Program-made: the position numbers and the translations under genes
Notes under the pieces: generated by a model
The model's database searches: none
What the model saw: the letters and a program-made list of their open reading frames with translations, nothing else
What the model was told of the DNA's origin: nothing
Shown: piece after piece, positions 43,268 to 52,355 of the stretch
Position numbering within the stretch: position 1 is the first letter of the stretch
Layout: each line of letters opens with the position of its first letter
Source of the DNA: Deltaproteobacteria bacterium
GTDB taxonomy: Bacteria > Myxococcota > Kuafuiibacteriia > Kuafuiibacteriales > Kuafuiibacteriaceae
Assembly: GCA_011526105.1 (NCBI GenBank)
Contig: WYAZ01000126.1
Span: forward strand, 1 to 61,183
DNA length: 61,183 nt
Direction: 5' to 3'

Positions 43268-46225
43268 GTGCGGCATCACCATCTTCAGCTTCGTTTCTTC
43301 TCAGCGCTCCTCTTGCTCCCGGCTCTGGCCTGCGAATGCGGAGACGGAGAGGGCCTCAACACCCTCAGGCCGATCATTCGCGCGGACCCCAACCCGCTCA
43401 CCTTCGGCGCGGTCTATCCCGGCGTCACCGCGGCCAAGAACCTCGCCATCGAGAACACCGGAACCGGCAACCTCGAAGTGACCTCGGTCGAGATCGCGCC
43501 TGGCTCTCACCCCGGCCTCGTGGTCGAGGACCAAGCGTTCCTCATTCCGGTCAGCGGGGCGCCGGTGACCTTTCCGGTGCGGCTCACCGTCAATGAACTC
43601 GGGCCGGTCACGGGCAAGATCCTGGTCAGCTCGAATGATCCGAACACGCCGGTGCTCGAGGTGCCCATCGTTGCTACCGGCGAGGTGAAGCCGGGGCCGG
43701 GCATCGCGGTCTGCGTCTCGAGCGCTGACCTCGGGCTCGCCGAGACCTGCGGAAACATGCCCCGCGTCGAAATCGGGAGCGTACCCTTTGGACAGTCGGT
43801 GCGCGCCACGATCAGCATCCGCAGCATCGGGACCTTGCCGCTCGGCATCACGTCCGCGGAGGCCGAGCCGACCTCCCATCCTTCGTTCGTCTTCGACCCC
43901 GCCTCCATCCGCGGGGACACCTTGGCCCCCAGCGAAGCGCGCACGGTCGAAGTCACCTTCACCCCCAGCACCGAGCTCGAGGCTACGGGGCTCTTCAAGA
44001 TCATCTCGACCGACGTCGATCTCTCGATCGTCACAGTCGTGCTCACTGGCCGTTCGGTGGCCCCGGCCTTTTGTCTGGACTCCGCCTCGGTCGACTTCGG
44101 CACAGTGGGCATCGGGGAGTTCGCGGACCGAACCCTCGCGCTCAAGAGCTGCGGCGAGGTGCCGGTGCAGGTCGACGCTTTGCTCATCGATGGCGCAAAC
44201 TCGGAGTTCAGCGTCCTCAATCCGCTCGCCGCGGCGGTGACTCTGAATCCGAACGACGAGATCCAAGTGCAGCTTCGCTACGCCCCCACGGACGGTGGCA
44301 TCGACAACGGCAGGCTTCGCATCGAGTCCTCCTTGCCCGACGGCTTCGTGAACCTGGTGGGTCGCGCCGCCGCTTGCGATTTGGACTTGCTGCCGCGCTC
44401 CATCAACTTTGGCGGCTTGGCGAGCGGACGATCGCTGACGCGCACGGTTCTGATCAGCAACATCGGCGCCGCCGACTGTGTGGTGAGCAACGCGCTGATC
44501 AACGGCAACGGCAGCTTCACGATCGCCAGCGGGCCCGCACGCCCCTTCACCATCGCTGCGGGTGGGGCCGAAGAGATCGACGTCCAGTATTCACCGAGCG
44601 GGGCGGGTGCGCACCAAGCTACGCTCGACATCACCTCGAACGACCCCGATGAACTCACCGCGTCCGTGCAACTCGACGGCCGCCAGCTCGCCGCCGGTGA
44701 GTGTGCGCTGAGCGCGGTGCCCGACCCATTGGCTTTTGGTGCGGTCACCCTCGGCACGGTCTCTACGCGCTCCATCCAGGTGACCAACACCGGCGGCAGC
44801 CCTTGCGCGCTGCTCAACGTGAGCATGGCTCCGAGCTCGGCCCCCGACTTCCGGATCGCGGATAGGCCGCTGCTTCCGTTCATTGGTGCCGGTAGCACGA
44901 TCACCATCGACGTCGCCTTCGAGCCCCTGCTCACGCAGCTTCGGACGGGCGAAGTACTGATTCAGACCAGCATCACCGGCACGCCGTTCCCCGTGCAGGT
45001 GCTCGGCAGCGGGAGCGGGGCTCAGCTCTGCATCACCCCCAACCCGGTGGTTTTTGGCACCACGCAGATCGGTATTCCGGTGACGCGTCAGGTGAACATC
45101 TCGGCCTGCGGCTCGGTGGACTCCGTCATCTCCGGGCTCAGCTTCTCGGCCGCGACCTCGAACGAGTATCAGATCCTCAACGCGCCCGCGTTGCCGCGCA
45201 CCATGACCGCCGGCTCGCAGCTCGTGCTCGACGTGCGCTATACCGGCACCAATCTGGGGCGCGACGACGGCCACCTCGTGGTGGCGTCGAACGACGCGCT
45301 CAGCCCCACGCGCAACGCGCAGCTCGTCGCCAACACGCAGCCCGGACCTTGCGGCGACGTGATTGGAAAGATCTGCGGCCTCGGCGGCACTGGCCCAGTG
45401 CCGGGCGCGGTCGTGTCCGTGCAGACCCCGAGCGGCCCGGTCGAGGCCACCACCAATGAGCAGGGTGACTTCGTGCTCACCTGCGTACCGCCCGGCACCC
45501 AGACCGTCACCGCCCAAAGCGGAAGCTGGAACACCAACTTCGTGGTCACCGTCTTCGACGCGCAGATCACCACCGTACCCGGTCAGCAGTGCTTGAATCC
45601 GAACAGCGCAGAGGTCGCGGTGGTATGGGGCCAGTGGGACCAGATCGAGAACATCCTCGATGCGCTCAACATCCCGTACACCTTCTACGACGAGAACCAG
45701 GCGAGCTCTTTGTTCTCGAACCCCGCCACCCTGGCGCAGTACGACATCGTGTTCTTGAATTGCGGCTTTCCGGAGTCCCTCATCTACGCCGGCCCCGGCC
45801 TCACAAACCTTCGTGACTTCGTGAACAACGGAGGCTCGCTCTACTCCTCGGACTACGCGTACGACGCCATCGAGCTCACCTTTCCCGCGTTTATCGACTT
45901 TGGTGGCGACGACAACCAGCGGAACGCGGCCGAGACCGGCACGTGGAGTGGCGCCCTCGACGTGGTGGAGGCCACGTTGCGCAGCGCGCTCGGCGGAAGG
46001 TCACAGGTACCGGTCGACGCGGTGTACACGAGCGTGGACGCGGTGGATCCGGCGGCCACGGTGTTCTTGCGCGGCGCCGCGAATGGCAATCGCGCGAACG
46101 AGCCGTTCATGATGAAGCTTCAGCCGATGCCGCCCTCGTCAGGGCAGGTGATGTTCACGTCGTTTCACAACAACGGGCAGGCGGATATTCTGGCGATCTT
46201 TAGGTGGTTGATCTCGCAGTTGTGA
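43268..46225 (+). CDS. Large choice-of-anchor-D surface lipoprotein with carboxypeptidase-like and GATase-like C-terminus
   Basis: About 985 residues from the GTG at 43268, giving a lipoprotein signal (FFSALLLLPALAC). Six or more anchor-D Ig-like modules follow, each with NPLTFGAVYPGV- or VDFGTVGIGE-type openings and SNDP or SNIG motifs. A carboxypeptidase-regulatory-like fold (VPGAVVSVQTPSGPVEATTNEQGDF split by turns) lies near 710-780. The last 200 residues resemble a ThuA/GATase-like fold (VAVVWGQWDQIENILDAL, YDIVFLNCGF, GSLYSSDYAYDAI). It is likely displayed on the outer membrane; ligand is unknown. It is divergent from the PiT gene. Confidence 0.82.
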   Translation: MRHHHLQLRFFSALLLLPALACECGDGEGLNTLRPIIRADPNPLTFGAVYPGVTAAKNLAIENTGTGNLEVTSVEIAPGSHPGLVVEDQAFLIPVSGAPVTFPVRLTVNELGPVTGKILVSSNDPNTPVLEVPIVATGEVKPGPGIAVCVSSADLGLAETCGNMPRVEIGSVPFGQSVRATISIRSIGTLPLGITSAEAEPTSHPSFVFDPASIRGDTLAPSEARTVEVTFTPSTELEATGLFKIISTDVDLSIVTVVLTGRSVAPAFCLDSASVDFGTVGIGEFADRTLALKSCGEVPVQVDALLIDGANSEFSVLNPLAAAVTLNPNDEIQVQLRYAPTDGGIDNGRLRIESSLPDGFVNLVGRAAACDLDLLPRSINFGGLASGRSLTRTVLISNIGAADCVVSNALINGNGSFTIASGPARPFTIAAGGAEEIDVQYSPSGAGAHQATLDITSNDPDELTASVQLDGRQLAAGECALSAVPDPLAFGAVTLGTVSTRSIQVTNTGGSPCALLNVSMAPSSAPDFRIADRPLLPFIGAGSTITIDVAFEPLLTQLRTGEVLIQTSITGTPFPVQVLGSGSGAQLCITPNPVVFGTTQIGIPVTRQVNISACGSVDSVISGLSFSAATSNEYQILNAPALPRTMTAGSQLVLDVRYTGTNLGRDDGHLVVASNDALSPTRNAQLVANTQPGPCGDVIGKICGLGGTGPVPGAVVSVQTPSGPVEATTNEQGDFVLTCVPPGTQTVTAQSGSWNTNFVVTVFDAQITTVPGQQCLNPNSAEVAVVWGQWDQIENILDALNIPYTFYDENQASSLFSNPATLAQYDIVFLNCGFPESLIYAGPGLTNLRDFVNNGGSLYSSDYAYDAIELTFPAFIDFGGDDNQRNAAETGTWSGALDVVEATLRSALGGRSQVPVDAVYTSVDAVDPAATVFLRGAANGNRANEPFMMKLQPMPPSSGQVMFTSFHNNGQADILAIFRWLISQL

Positions 46226-46507
46226 GGATGGCGCGGGTGACGCTGTACCGCGAAGACCGCCAACACCCGCGCGAGCTCAACCCGCTGCCCCGTCGGCTTC
46301 TCGCCCTCCACCCGCCTGCAGTCGGCCAGCAGCCGGGCTCAACCCAGCCTCGCGAACTCGGTCTCCTCGGTTCGGTATCGCCGAGACAGGAGGCTCGTTC
46401 CACAAGGGAGTGATTTCCGCGGGCAACCAGCGATCGGAAAAGAGGCACCCATCTCGGAGGTCGCCAGCTCGAGTGGGTCTAGGTTGGTCCGTGATAGAGT
46501 CTGACTC

Positions 46508-46931
46508 GTGCACCCGGGCAGGTCCTCTCCAAAGGTCATCCTCGCGTGCACGCTCTCATCGGCCTGCGTCGCCCCCACGTTCGGGCTCGAAGGTTGGGAG
46601 ACGGATCCGAACGACTCCCTGTACTACGGTGCCTCTACGCTCCCTGCGCATCATCAGGGTCAGCTGATGAAGTCCGTCGACGGCGGGCTCAACCGGTTCG
46701 TGGCTGGTGCAAACCTTCCGCTCAGCGACCACGGGGTTCAGGCTTTGCTCGTGGACCCCACGGACGCCGAGACCGTGTATGCCGGAGTTGGGCCTCTCGT
46801 GGGTCAACATCGGGGGCGGCATTCGAGGGGCCGGGCCAGTCCAGAGCCTCGCCCTCGAGGCCGCAGAGCCGCCTCGACTCTACGTTGGCACCGCGTATGG
46901 TGGTGTGTTTGTGGGTCAACTTGGGCCGTAG
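46508..46931 (+). pseudogene. Decayed BNR/sialidase-like repeat lipoprotein
   Basis: A GTG at 46508 opens a lipoprotein signal (VILACTLSSAC) and then BNR-type repeats (LMKSVDGGLNRFVAG, ALLVDPTDAETVYAGVG). At about 46790 the repeat pattern jumps to another frame (GLSWVNIGGGIRGAG, SLALEAAEPPRLYVGTAYGGVF) and ends at 46931. The joint lacks part of one repeat, which suggests a deletion with a frame change. An intact relative would be a secreted propeller protein; this copy is probably non-functional. Confidence 0.6.
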
Positions 46932-46953
46932 TGCGAAAGCTCTGGGCGTGCGT

Positions 46954-47256
46954 GTGAACGCGCGAGGTCTTCTCTTCGCCTCGTTCCTGCTCGCATCCTG
47001 CGAGGCCGAACCCGTGTCTTCTCTCGACGGCGGCCCTTCGGACGGACCGGTTGCGACGGGTGAGGCGTGCGCCTTGAACGCGCCCTGTCAAAGGGGCCTG
47101 TGTGTTCTCGAGCGAGAGGCCGAACGCAATGTGTCCTGCGAAATGCGAGTCATGGGCGAGTGCTGGATCGGGGTGGGGCCGCCCGCTTGCCTCTGCGCGG
47201 TGGGCCACATCGAGTCCCCGGAGGAAGAGTTGCCGGCCATCTGGTGCTTTGACTGA
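46954..47256 (+). CDS. Small Cys-rich lipoprotein
   Basis: About 100 residues from GTG 46954 (GTG 46948 is equally possible). A lipoprotein signal (LLFASFLLASC) is followed by a compact region with eight or more Cys (ACALNAPCQRGLCVLE, CEMRVMGECWIG, ACLCAVGH), likely disulphide-bonded outside the cell. I recognise no family. It follows the decayed BNR gene by 22 bases. Confidence 0.6.
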   Translation: MNARGLLFASFLLASCEAEPVSSLDGGPSDGPVATGEACALNAPCQRGLCVLEREAERNVSCEMRVMGECWIGVGPPACLCAVGHIESPEEELPAIWCFD

Positions 47257-47285
47257 GGCCTCTCTCGAGGACCGGTCGGATCGAC

Positions 47286-48185
47286 TCAATCGACCTCTCG
47301 CGCGATCTCCGCCCCGCTCGGCGGGTCGAACACCGTGGCCTCGGTCCGCTCCCCAAAGCGCACGCCTTTGACATCCACGTCCGTCACCTTCGCCCCGACC
47401 CCTTCCGTCTCATCCCACGCAAACACCTCGTAGCGGTGGGAGATGAGCAAGCCCTGCACGGCCTGCTGCGCGCGAAACACGAGCAGCTTTTCGGGCGTGT
47501 GCCCTCCCTCGGGAAAGAAGCCGGGGTATGCGACGACGTATCGAAGCGCGGACATGCGGTGCGTCTTTGGGTGGATGTAGAGCACGTAGTAGTCCTTGGG
47601 CGAGTCGCCCACGCCGGCCTCGTAGCTGAGCTTCACCAAGTGATGGACCTCGCCCTCGAGCTTGGCGTCCGCGAGCCGCTCAAACCGCACGCCGGGGTCG
47701 CTCGCCACAAAGGGTAGGGCAAAGAAGTAGTACGGCGTGGTGGCCCAGAACCGCGGCGACGACGGAAAAGCGGCGCGGTTCGGCGTGATCCAAGCCTCGC
47801 GTCCATTCCATCCCAGCTCGGCGTCCGCGCCTTCACCCAGTTCGGTCTGGCGCGCGAAACCTCGCCAGAGATCGACGAGGTTCTCGGTGTGGAGTCGGCG
47901 CTCGGGCTTGTCCGCCGGACGGTAGTCGAATTCGAAGCGCACCGTTCCTTGGCTGAGCCAGGTCTCGAGGCCGCCGTGCGCTTTGATGCAGGCCGCGACG
48001 AGGCGGGCGGGGTCACTCGGCTCGAGCCGGTCGTGAGACGCCTGCACTCTTTGCTTCACCCACGCCTCTGGCGGCGCGCCCGGCGCACGCGCGGGGGCCG
48101 GTGTCGTCGTGCACCCAAGCCCAAGCACGCCGATACAAAGCAGCGAAGCAGCCCAGGCCGATCGGTTTTCAGCGTTCATGGACAC
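47286..48185 (-). CDS. Lipoprotein of unknown function (LolA-like beta fold)
   Basis: The protein has 299 residues with lipoprotein signal ASLLCIGVLGLGC. After a short linker, CIKAHGGLETWLSQGTVRFEFDY and the strand pattern ending in GVRFERLADAKLEGEVHHLVKLSYE resemble the half-open beta-barrel of outer-membrane lipoprotein-sorting (LolA/DUF6503-like) proteins. Ligand is unknown. It starts 3 bases after the DUF1460 gene stop on the same strand, so the two form an operon with an envelope role. Confidence 0.65.
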   Translation of the reverse strand: MSMNAENRSAWAASLLCIGVLGLGCTTTPAPARAPGAPPEAWVKQRVQASHDRLEPSDPARLVAACIKAHGGLETWLSQGTVRFEFDYRPADKPERRLHTENLVDLWRGFARQTELGEGADAELGWNGREAWITPNRAAFPSSPRFWATTPYYFFALPFVASDPGVRFERLADAKLEGEVHHLVKLSYEAGVGDSPKDYYVLYIHPKTHRMSALRYVVAYPGFFPEGGHTPEKLLVFRAQQAVQGLLISHRYEVFAWDETEGVGAKVTDVDVKGVRFGERTEATVFDPPSGAEIAREVD

Positions 48186-48188
48186 GAC

Positions 48189-48977
48189 CTATTCATGGGG
48201 ACCGTTCGACGAATCAACCTCGTTCACGCGCAGCAGATTCACGCCCGCGATCGGCCACTTTCGCGGCTTCTGATAGCGCTTCATCATCGAGGCCAGCGGC
48301 TCGTCGATCACCCGCTTCAACACCGGGGACGCATGCCGCACCCATCTCGTCTTCGAACCCGGCCTCGAGATCACGATGCCTTGATGCGTAATGACCACCG
48401 GAGACCACGGCACCTCGATGCGCAGGATGTTGATCACCGTGCCTGGCGGAACTTTGGCGGCCGAGGCCTCGAGATCCTTCGCCGTAATGTAGTCGAGCTC
48501 GAACGTACCCTCGGGCACGTGCTCCGTCGCGAGCTGGAGCTTCTTGGCCACTCTGCGCTTCGCCCACCGCTCCTTGGTCATGACCAGCTTCAGCTGATTC
48601 GTCTTTGCGCCGCCGACCTCGCGCGTGATGTCCGTGAGGACGTTGTCTCTCACGAGGTTCGGGATCCACTGGCTCTCCATCAAGTGGCGGCGCGTCTCGA
48701 AGCTCGGCGGACCTTCGTAGCGAATCGCATCGAGGCGGCGCTGGGCCGCGTCCTCATCCGGGCTCTCGGCCAGCGCGATCGCGGTCTCCACGAAGGTCGT
48801 GCAGTCGAAGGCGTCGAGGCGAAAGCGTGGATCGGGATCAATGCCCGCGCCCTCGCCGAGCGGAGAGCGCACATAGGCCTTGCCGACCAGCGGCCTCGTC
48901 ACCGCCTCCAGGCGCTCGGGCAGGGAACCGGGCGAGGCGGTCGCCATCAAGCCGAGAGCGAGGGCCAGCGCTGCCAC
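48189..48977 (-). CDS. DUF1460 (amidase-like NlpC/P60-fold) exported protein
   Basis: 262 residues from a GTG. A signal peptide (ALALALGLMATASP) precedes the domain. FDCTTFVETAIALAES carries the candidate catalytic Cys, and ITHQGIVISRPG the His. These match DUF1460 proteins, whose structures resemble cell-wall N-acetylmuramoyl-L-alanine amidases or NlpC/P60 peptidases. It probably acts on peptidoglycan in the periplasm. It is the first gene of a pair with the downstream lipoprotein and divergent from a membrane protein gene. Confidence 0.85.
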   Translation of the reverse strand: MAALALALGLMATASPGSLPERLEAVTRPLVGKAYVRSPLGEGAGIDPDPRFRLDAFDCTTFVETAIALAESPDEDAAQRRLDAIRYEGPPSFETRRHLMESQWIPNLVRDNVLTDITREVGGAKTNQLKLVMTKERWAKRRVAKKLQLATEHVPEGTFELDYITAKDLEASAAKVPPGTVINILRIEVPWSPVVITHQGIVISRPGSKTRWVRHASPVLKRVIDEPLASMMKRYQKPRKWPIAGVNLLRVNEVDSSNGPHE

Positions 48978-49007
48978 GCCTCCGAGGCTGTGGTCTGATC
49001 TCCGGGT

Positions 49008-49628
49008 TTGACAAGGGGCGCGCGGTCGAGTCCTCTCCCGCCGGTGGGGGCTTTGCCGCTACAGGTCCTCGCGGCCTATCTCGCGGGTGCGTTTGTCGTG
49101 CTCGCCGCGCGAGGCCCCCTGTCCAAGACCTGGGAGCCACTTCGCACGCGCTACTTCACCGCGGTCCTGGTGCTGACCGGTTCGGCGCCCATTCCCGCGG
49201 GCTTGGTGCTGTACGCGCTCTATCCGGACTGGAGCTGGATGTACTTCGTGAATCCAGCCCAGGTGCCCCTGCTCATCGGTCTGTTGGCCGTTCTGCTCGG
49301 CCTGCTCGGGGCCAGCGTGATGGGCTTCTTCGTGACCCACCGCCTGATGCGGCGTCGGCCACGCCTGTTGCCCTGGACGCTTTGGGGGTCTGGCCTGCTG
49401 TTTGTGCTCATTCTCGTGGCCGGTCGCAACCGCCTCGGGCGGGTGGCGCACTATGACGCCTTTCATTACGGGGGCACCTCCCTCGCCCTGACCGATTCCC
49501 CCTTGCTCCTCACCCTGCTGGTCCTGGTGCCCGCGGTCCTCGGTATGCTGGTCTTTACCTGCCTGATGGTCGCCCGGCACGTGGAGGGTGCACACCGCCC
49601 GGCCCGCAGCCTCCCCCCCACCGGCTGA
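49008..49628 (+). CDS. Integral membrane protein of unknown function
   Basis: Up to 206 residues. The listed start is TTG; a GTG about 11 codons in (before GALPLQVLAAY) is an alternative. Five hydrophobic segments are clear (VLAAYLAGAFVVLAA, FTAVLVLTGSAPIPAGLVLY, LLIGLLAVLLGLLGASVMGFF, GSGLLFVLILVAG, LLLTLLVLVPAVLGMLVF). No family recognised. It is followed after 41 bases by the DUF4398 gene. Confidence 0.6.
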   Translation: MTRGARSSPLPPVGALPLQVLAAYLAGAFVVLAARGPLSKTWEPLRTRYFTAVLVLTGSAPIPAGLVLYALYPDWSWMYFVNPAQVPLLIGLLAVLLGLLGASVMGFFVTHRLMRRRPRLLPWTLWGSGLLFVLILVAGRNRLGRVAHYDAFHYGGTSLALTDSPLLLTLLVLVPAVLGMLVFTCLMVARHVEGAHRPARSLPPTG

Positions 49629-49669
49629 AACTTGCCGTTGATTCTAGGGGATGTTACCCCCTGGCATAG

Positions 49670-50188
49670 GTGGCTGAACTGCGCGTCCTCTTCCTCTTGG
49701 CCGCGATCGCGGGCCAATTCGCTTGCGGACCCACGCGTTCGCAGTCGCGGATCGTCGAGGCTTCGTCGGAGCTGTCGGCTGCGGCGACGGCGCAGGGCGA
49801 TCAGATCGCACCTTACGAGTACACGGCGGCGGAACAGTACCTGAGGAAGGCGCGCGAAGAGCAGTCTTACGCCGAGTATGAAGTCGCGGAGCGTCTCGCG
49901 AAGCGCGGTCGCGAATGTGCGAAGCTCGCGCGCATGAGAGCGGAGACCGGCGCGCGCGCCGAGATCGGCGCCTCTGAGATCGCCATCCCCGCCGACCTCA
50001 AGTGTAGACCGGGCCCGGCCGGCACACACCAAGTCGAGACGCTCCCCAAGAAGAAGCCAGCCCCGGCGCCGGTCGCAGCACCCAAGCCCGGCAAGCCCGC
50101 GGCGCCCAAGCCGGGCGAGCCCGCAGACCCCGAGCCCCCACCGCCCGCTCTACCGGACGGCGAAGATGGCAGCGGAGGCGCCCCTTGA
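49670..50188 (+). CDS. DUF4398-type lipoprotein
   Basis: 172 residues from a GTG. The signal LFLLAAIAGQFAC gives a lipidated Cys. Residues 30-90 are an alpha-helical coiled segment (APYEYTAAEQYLRKAREEQSYAEYEVAERLAKRG), the DUF4398 signature. A Pro/Lys-rich tail (KKKPAPAPVAAPKPGKPAAP) probably spans or contacts peptidoglycan. Its stop overlaps the TTG start of the OmpA gene (TTGA), so the two proteins are made together and probably work together at the outer membrane. Confidence 0.8.
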   Translation: MAELRVLFLLAAIAGQFACGPTRSQSRIVEASSELSAAATAQGDQIAPYEYTAAEQYLRKAREEQSYAEYEVAERLAKRGRECAKLARMRAETGARAEIGASEIAIPADLKCRPGPAGTHQVETLPKKKPAPAPVAAPKPGKPAAPKPGEPADPEPPPPALPDGEDGSGGAP

Positions 50189-51291
50189 AGCGTCTTCTCG
50201 TCTATCCGCTGCTCTTGCTCGTGGCCTGTGCCACCGGCGAGACGCTCCGCCGCGACGGTGAGGCCATGAAGACTCGCCTCGACGGTCTTCGCGAGACCGG
50301 CGCGCACGAGTGTGCGCCACGCGAAGTCGCCATGGCCGAGACCAACCTCGAATTCATGGACGTGGAGCTCGACCAAGGCAACGCGGTTCGAGCGACCGAC
50401 CACCGAGATCTAGCGCAGACCGCGCTGCTCGCGGCGCTGCAGAAGGTGAAGGACTGCAAGCCCAAAGACCGCGACGGCGACGGCATCCCCGATGACAACG
50501 ACCAGTGCCCCGACACTCCGGGCATTGAGAAGTTCTTCGGCTGCCCAGACACGGACGGTGACGGCATCCCCGATCACGTCGACCGCTGCCCCAAAGACCC
50601 CGAAGACTTCGACGAGTTCGAAGACGAGGACGGCTGTCCCGATCCGGACAACGACAAAGACGGCGTCCTGGATCCTGACGACGCTTGTCCGAACGACCCA
50701 GGTCCGAAGGAGAACAAGGGCTGCCCCGTCTCGGACCGCGACGGCGATGGCATCCCCGACGCTCGCGATAGCTGCCCGGACAAGCCCGGACCCGAGAAGT
50801 GGGAAGGCTGCCCCGACAGCGACGGCGACGGCATCCCGGACCACACGGACAAGTGTCCCGAGCAGCCCGAGATCTATAACGACTTCCAAGACGAAGACGG
50901 CTGCCCAGACATCAACCCCAGCCTTGTGGTCGTCAACCGCGAGGCCGGCAAGATCGAGATCAAGCAGAAGGTGTTCTTCGACACCGGAAAGGCGGTCATC
51001 AAATCGGTGAGCTTCCAGCTCCTGAACGAGGTGGCCGGCGTGCTCAAGGCGAATCCGAGCATGGAGATCGTGGTCGAAGGCCACACCGACTCCGTGGGCA
51101 GCGACGCCATGAACATGCGGCTTTCTCAGAAGCGTTCGGAGTCGGTGCGGACCTATCTCATCGCCCAAGGGGTCGACGCTTCGCATCTGAAGGCCATGGG
51201 CTTTGGCGAGACCCAGCCGATCGACACCAACGAGACCGCCGACGGGCGCGAGCGAAACCGTCGCGTCGAGTTCACCATCGTCAAGGAGTGA
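50185..51291 (+). CDS. OmpA-family lipoprotein with thrombospondin type-3 repeats
   Basis: 368 residues from a TTG. Signal LLVYPLLLLVAC gives a lipoprotein. Residues 25-95 are helical and resemble the DUF4398 segment of the preceding gene. About six Ca2+-binding TSP3 repeats follow (DRDGDGIPDDNDQCPD, DTDGDGIPDHVDRCPK, NDKDGVLDPDDACPN). The C-terminal OmpA domain (VFFDTGKAVIKSVS, EIVVEGHTDSVGSDAMNMRLSQKR, GFGETQPI, RERNRRVEF) binds peptidoglycan. It would tether the outer membrane to the wall through a stiff Ca2+-loaded rod. The gene is coupled to the DUF4398 gene and 10 bases ahead of orn. Confidence 0.93.
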   Translation: MKRLLVYPLLLLVACATGETLRRDGEAMKTRLDGLRETGAHECAPREVAMAETNLEFMDVELDQGNAVRATDHRDLAQTALLAALQKVKDCKPKDRDGDGIPDDNDQCPDTPGIEKFFGCPDTDGDGIPDHVDRCPKDPEDFDEFEDEDGCPDPDNDKDGVLDPDDACPNDPGPKENKGCPVSDRDGDGIPDARDSCPDKPGPEKWEGCPDSDGDGIPDHTDKCPEQPEIYNDFQDEDGCPDINPSLVVVNREAGKIEIKQKVFFDTGKAVIKSVSFQLLNEVAGVLKANPSMEIVVEGHTDSVGSDAMNMRLSQKRSESVRTYLIAQGVDASHLKAMGFGETQPIDTNETADGRERNRRVEFTIVKE

Positions 51292-51301
51292 CGAGCCACT
51301 C

Positions 51302-51883
51302 ATGCCCCGACAAGATGCGCCCAAGGACTGCCTGGTCTGGCTCGACATGGAGATGACCGGGCTCGAGCCCGACACCTGCGTGCCGCTTCAAGTGGCGGTG
51401 GTCATCACCGGACCTCAGCTCGAAGAGCTCGACGCGCTCGAGGTCACCATCTGGCAGCCGAGCGCCTCGCTCGCCCACATGTGCCCGTTCGTTCGGCAGA
51501 TGCACACCGACAACGGGTTGCTCGACGAGGTCCGGTCTTCGAGCCAGAGCATCGATGACGCGCAGCGCAAGATGATGGAGATCCTCTGCAAGTGGTGCGA
51601 GTACCGGCAGGGTGTTCTGGCCGGTAACTCCATCCACGCCGACCGGCGCTTCTTGGTGAAGTACTTCCCGGTGGTGGACGGCTATCTGCACTACCGAATG
51701 GTCGATGTCTCCTCCATCAAGGAACTCACGCGCCGCTGGTATCCAAACGACACCTCGTTCGTGAAGACCGAAGGCAAACACACCGCGCTCTCGGACATCC
51801 GAGAGTCCATTGCGGAGCTCCGTCACTACAAGGAGAACGTGTTTGTGAAGGCCGCGGCCGCGGCGCCGGCTGGTCCGAGCTGA
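51302..51883 (+). CDS. orn: Oligoribonuclease
   Basis: 193 residues from the ATG at 51302. DEDDh exonuclease residues are visible: LVWLDMEMTGLEPD (Asp15, Glu17), AGNSIHADRRFL (Asp), and HTALSDIRESIAELRHY (His and Asp). Orn degrades two- to five-nucleotide RNAs, including pGpG from c-di-GMP, which fits a genome with several PilZ proteins. It probably reads through from the OmpA operon. Confidence 0.95.
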   Translation: MPRQDAPKDCLVWLDMEMTGLEPDTCVPLQVAVVITGPQLEELDALEVTIWQPSASLAHMCPFVRQMHTDNGLLDEVRSSSQSIDDAQRKMMEILCKWCEYRQGVLAGNSIHADRRFLVKYFPVVDGYLHYRMVDVSSIKELTRRWYPNDTSFVKTEGKHTALSDIRESIAELRHYKENVFVKAAAAAPAGPS

Positions 51884-51984
51884 GTTTCTGCCTCAACCTA
51901 CGGTCTGGCCCGGCGGAATGTGCACTCGTGCCCATTCCATCGCGTCCAACCCACACCGCTTCTCGGTTCGAGCCGACAACGGGG

Positions 51985-52047
51985 TAGAGCTCATCCCAAA
52001 ACCCCTGTCCGAGCGAGGCGACCAAAGGGGTCTCGAGATGAGCCCTA
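51985..52047. repeat. MITE-like palindrome, copy D (63 bp)
   Basis: Left TAGAGCTCATCCCAAAACCCC and right inverse GGGGTCTCGAGATGAGCCCTA around a short core (GTCCGAGCGAGGCGACCAAA). The right TA lies within CTAG. A GGAG ribosome site for the next gene begins three bases beyond the element. Confidence 0.82.
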
Positions 52048-52060
52048 GAGGAGATCGACC

Positions 52061-52342
52061 ATGATCAACAGCCGAACCCGCTCGATGCGCGAGATCCGCG
52101 AACAAGCCGAGCTTTTCAACCGAGGCGTCGTTCGCAACTGGTCGGAATACGACGCCTTACACCCGTTCGTGCGCTCGAGCGTTTCGTATCCAGGCTCGCA
52201 TTCCGTGCTGCAAACCAGGGAGCAAGCTGCGCAATGGGGCGCGGACTTGTACCAGAGCGCACCCGCGAACCAGCACCAGTCGAGTCATCCGAAGGACTTT
52301 CGAGACGTCAACACCGTCGAGTACATCAAGCGGCAAGGCTGA
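52061..52342 (+). CDS. Small soluble protein of unknown function
   Basis: 93 residues. The ATG has a clear GGAG seven bases upstream, directly beside MITE copy D. The protein is polar and helical at the N-terminus (SMREIREQAELFNRGVV) with SSVSYPGSHSVLQTREQAAQWG in the middle. No family recognised. Any original promoter would be upstream of the MITE, so the insertion may affect its expression. Confidence 0.5.
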   Translation: MINSRTRSMREIREQAELFNRGVVRNWSEYDALHPFVRSSVSYPGSHSVLQTREQAAQWGADLYQSAPANQHQSSHPKDFRDVNTVEYIKRQG

Positions 52343-52355
52343 AGGCGGACCGGCT

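Noticed and set aside
46226-46507. Possible gene in the 282-base space after the large anchor-D gene
   Set aside because: Frames on both strands are short, Arg/Pro-rich and lack ribosome sites or motifs; I see nothing convincing.
50460-50930. Regular DNA repeats that could be mistaken for an array or tandem repeat element
   Set aside because: They encode TSP3 Ca2+-binding repeats within the OmpA lipoprotein; variation is at codon level and there are no spacers of CRISPR type.
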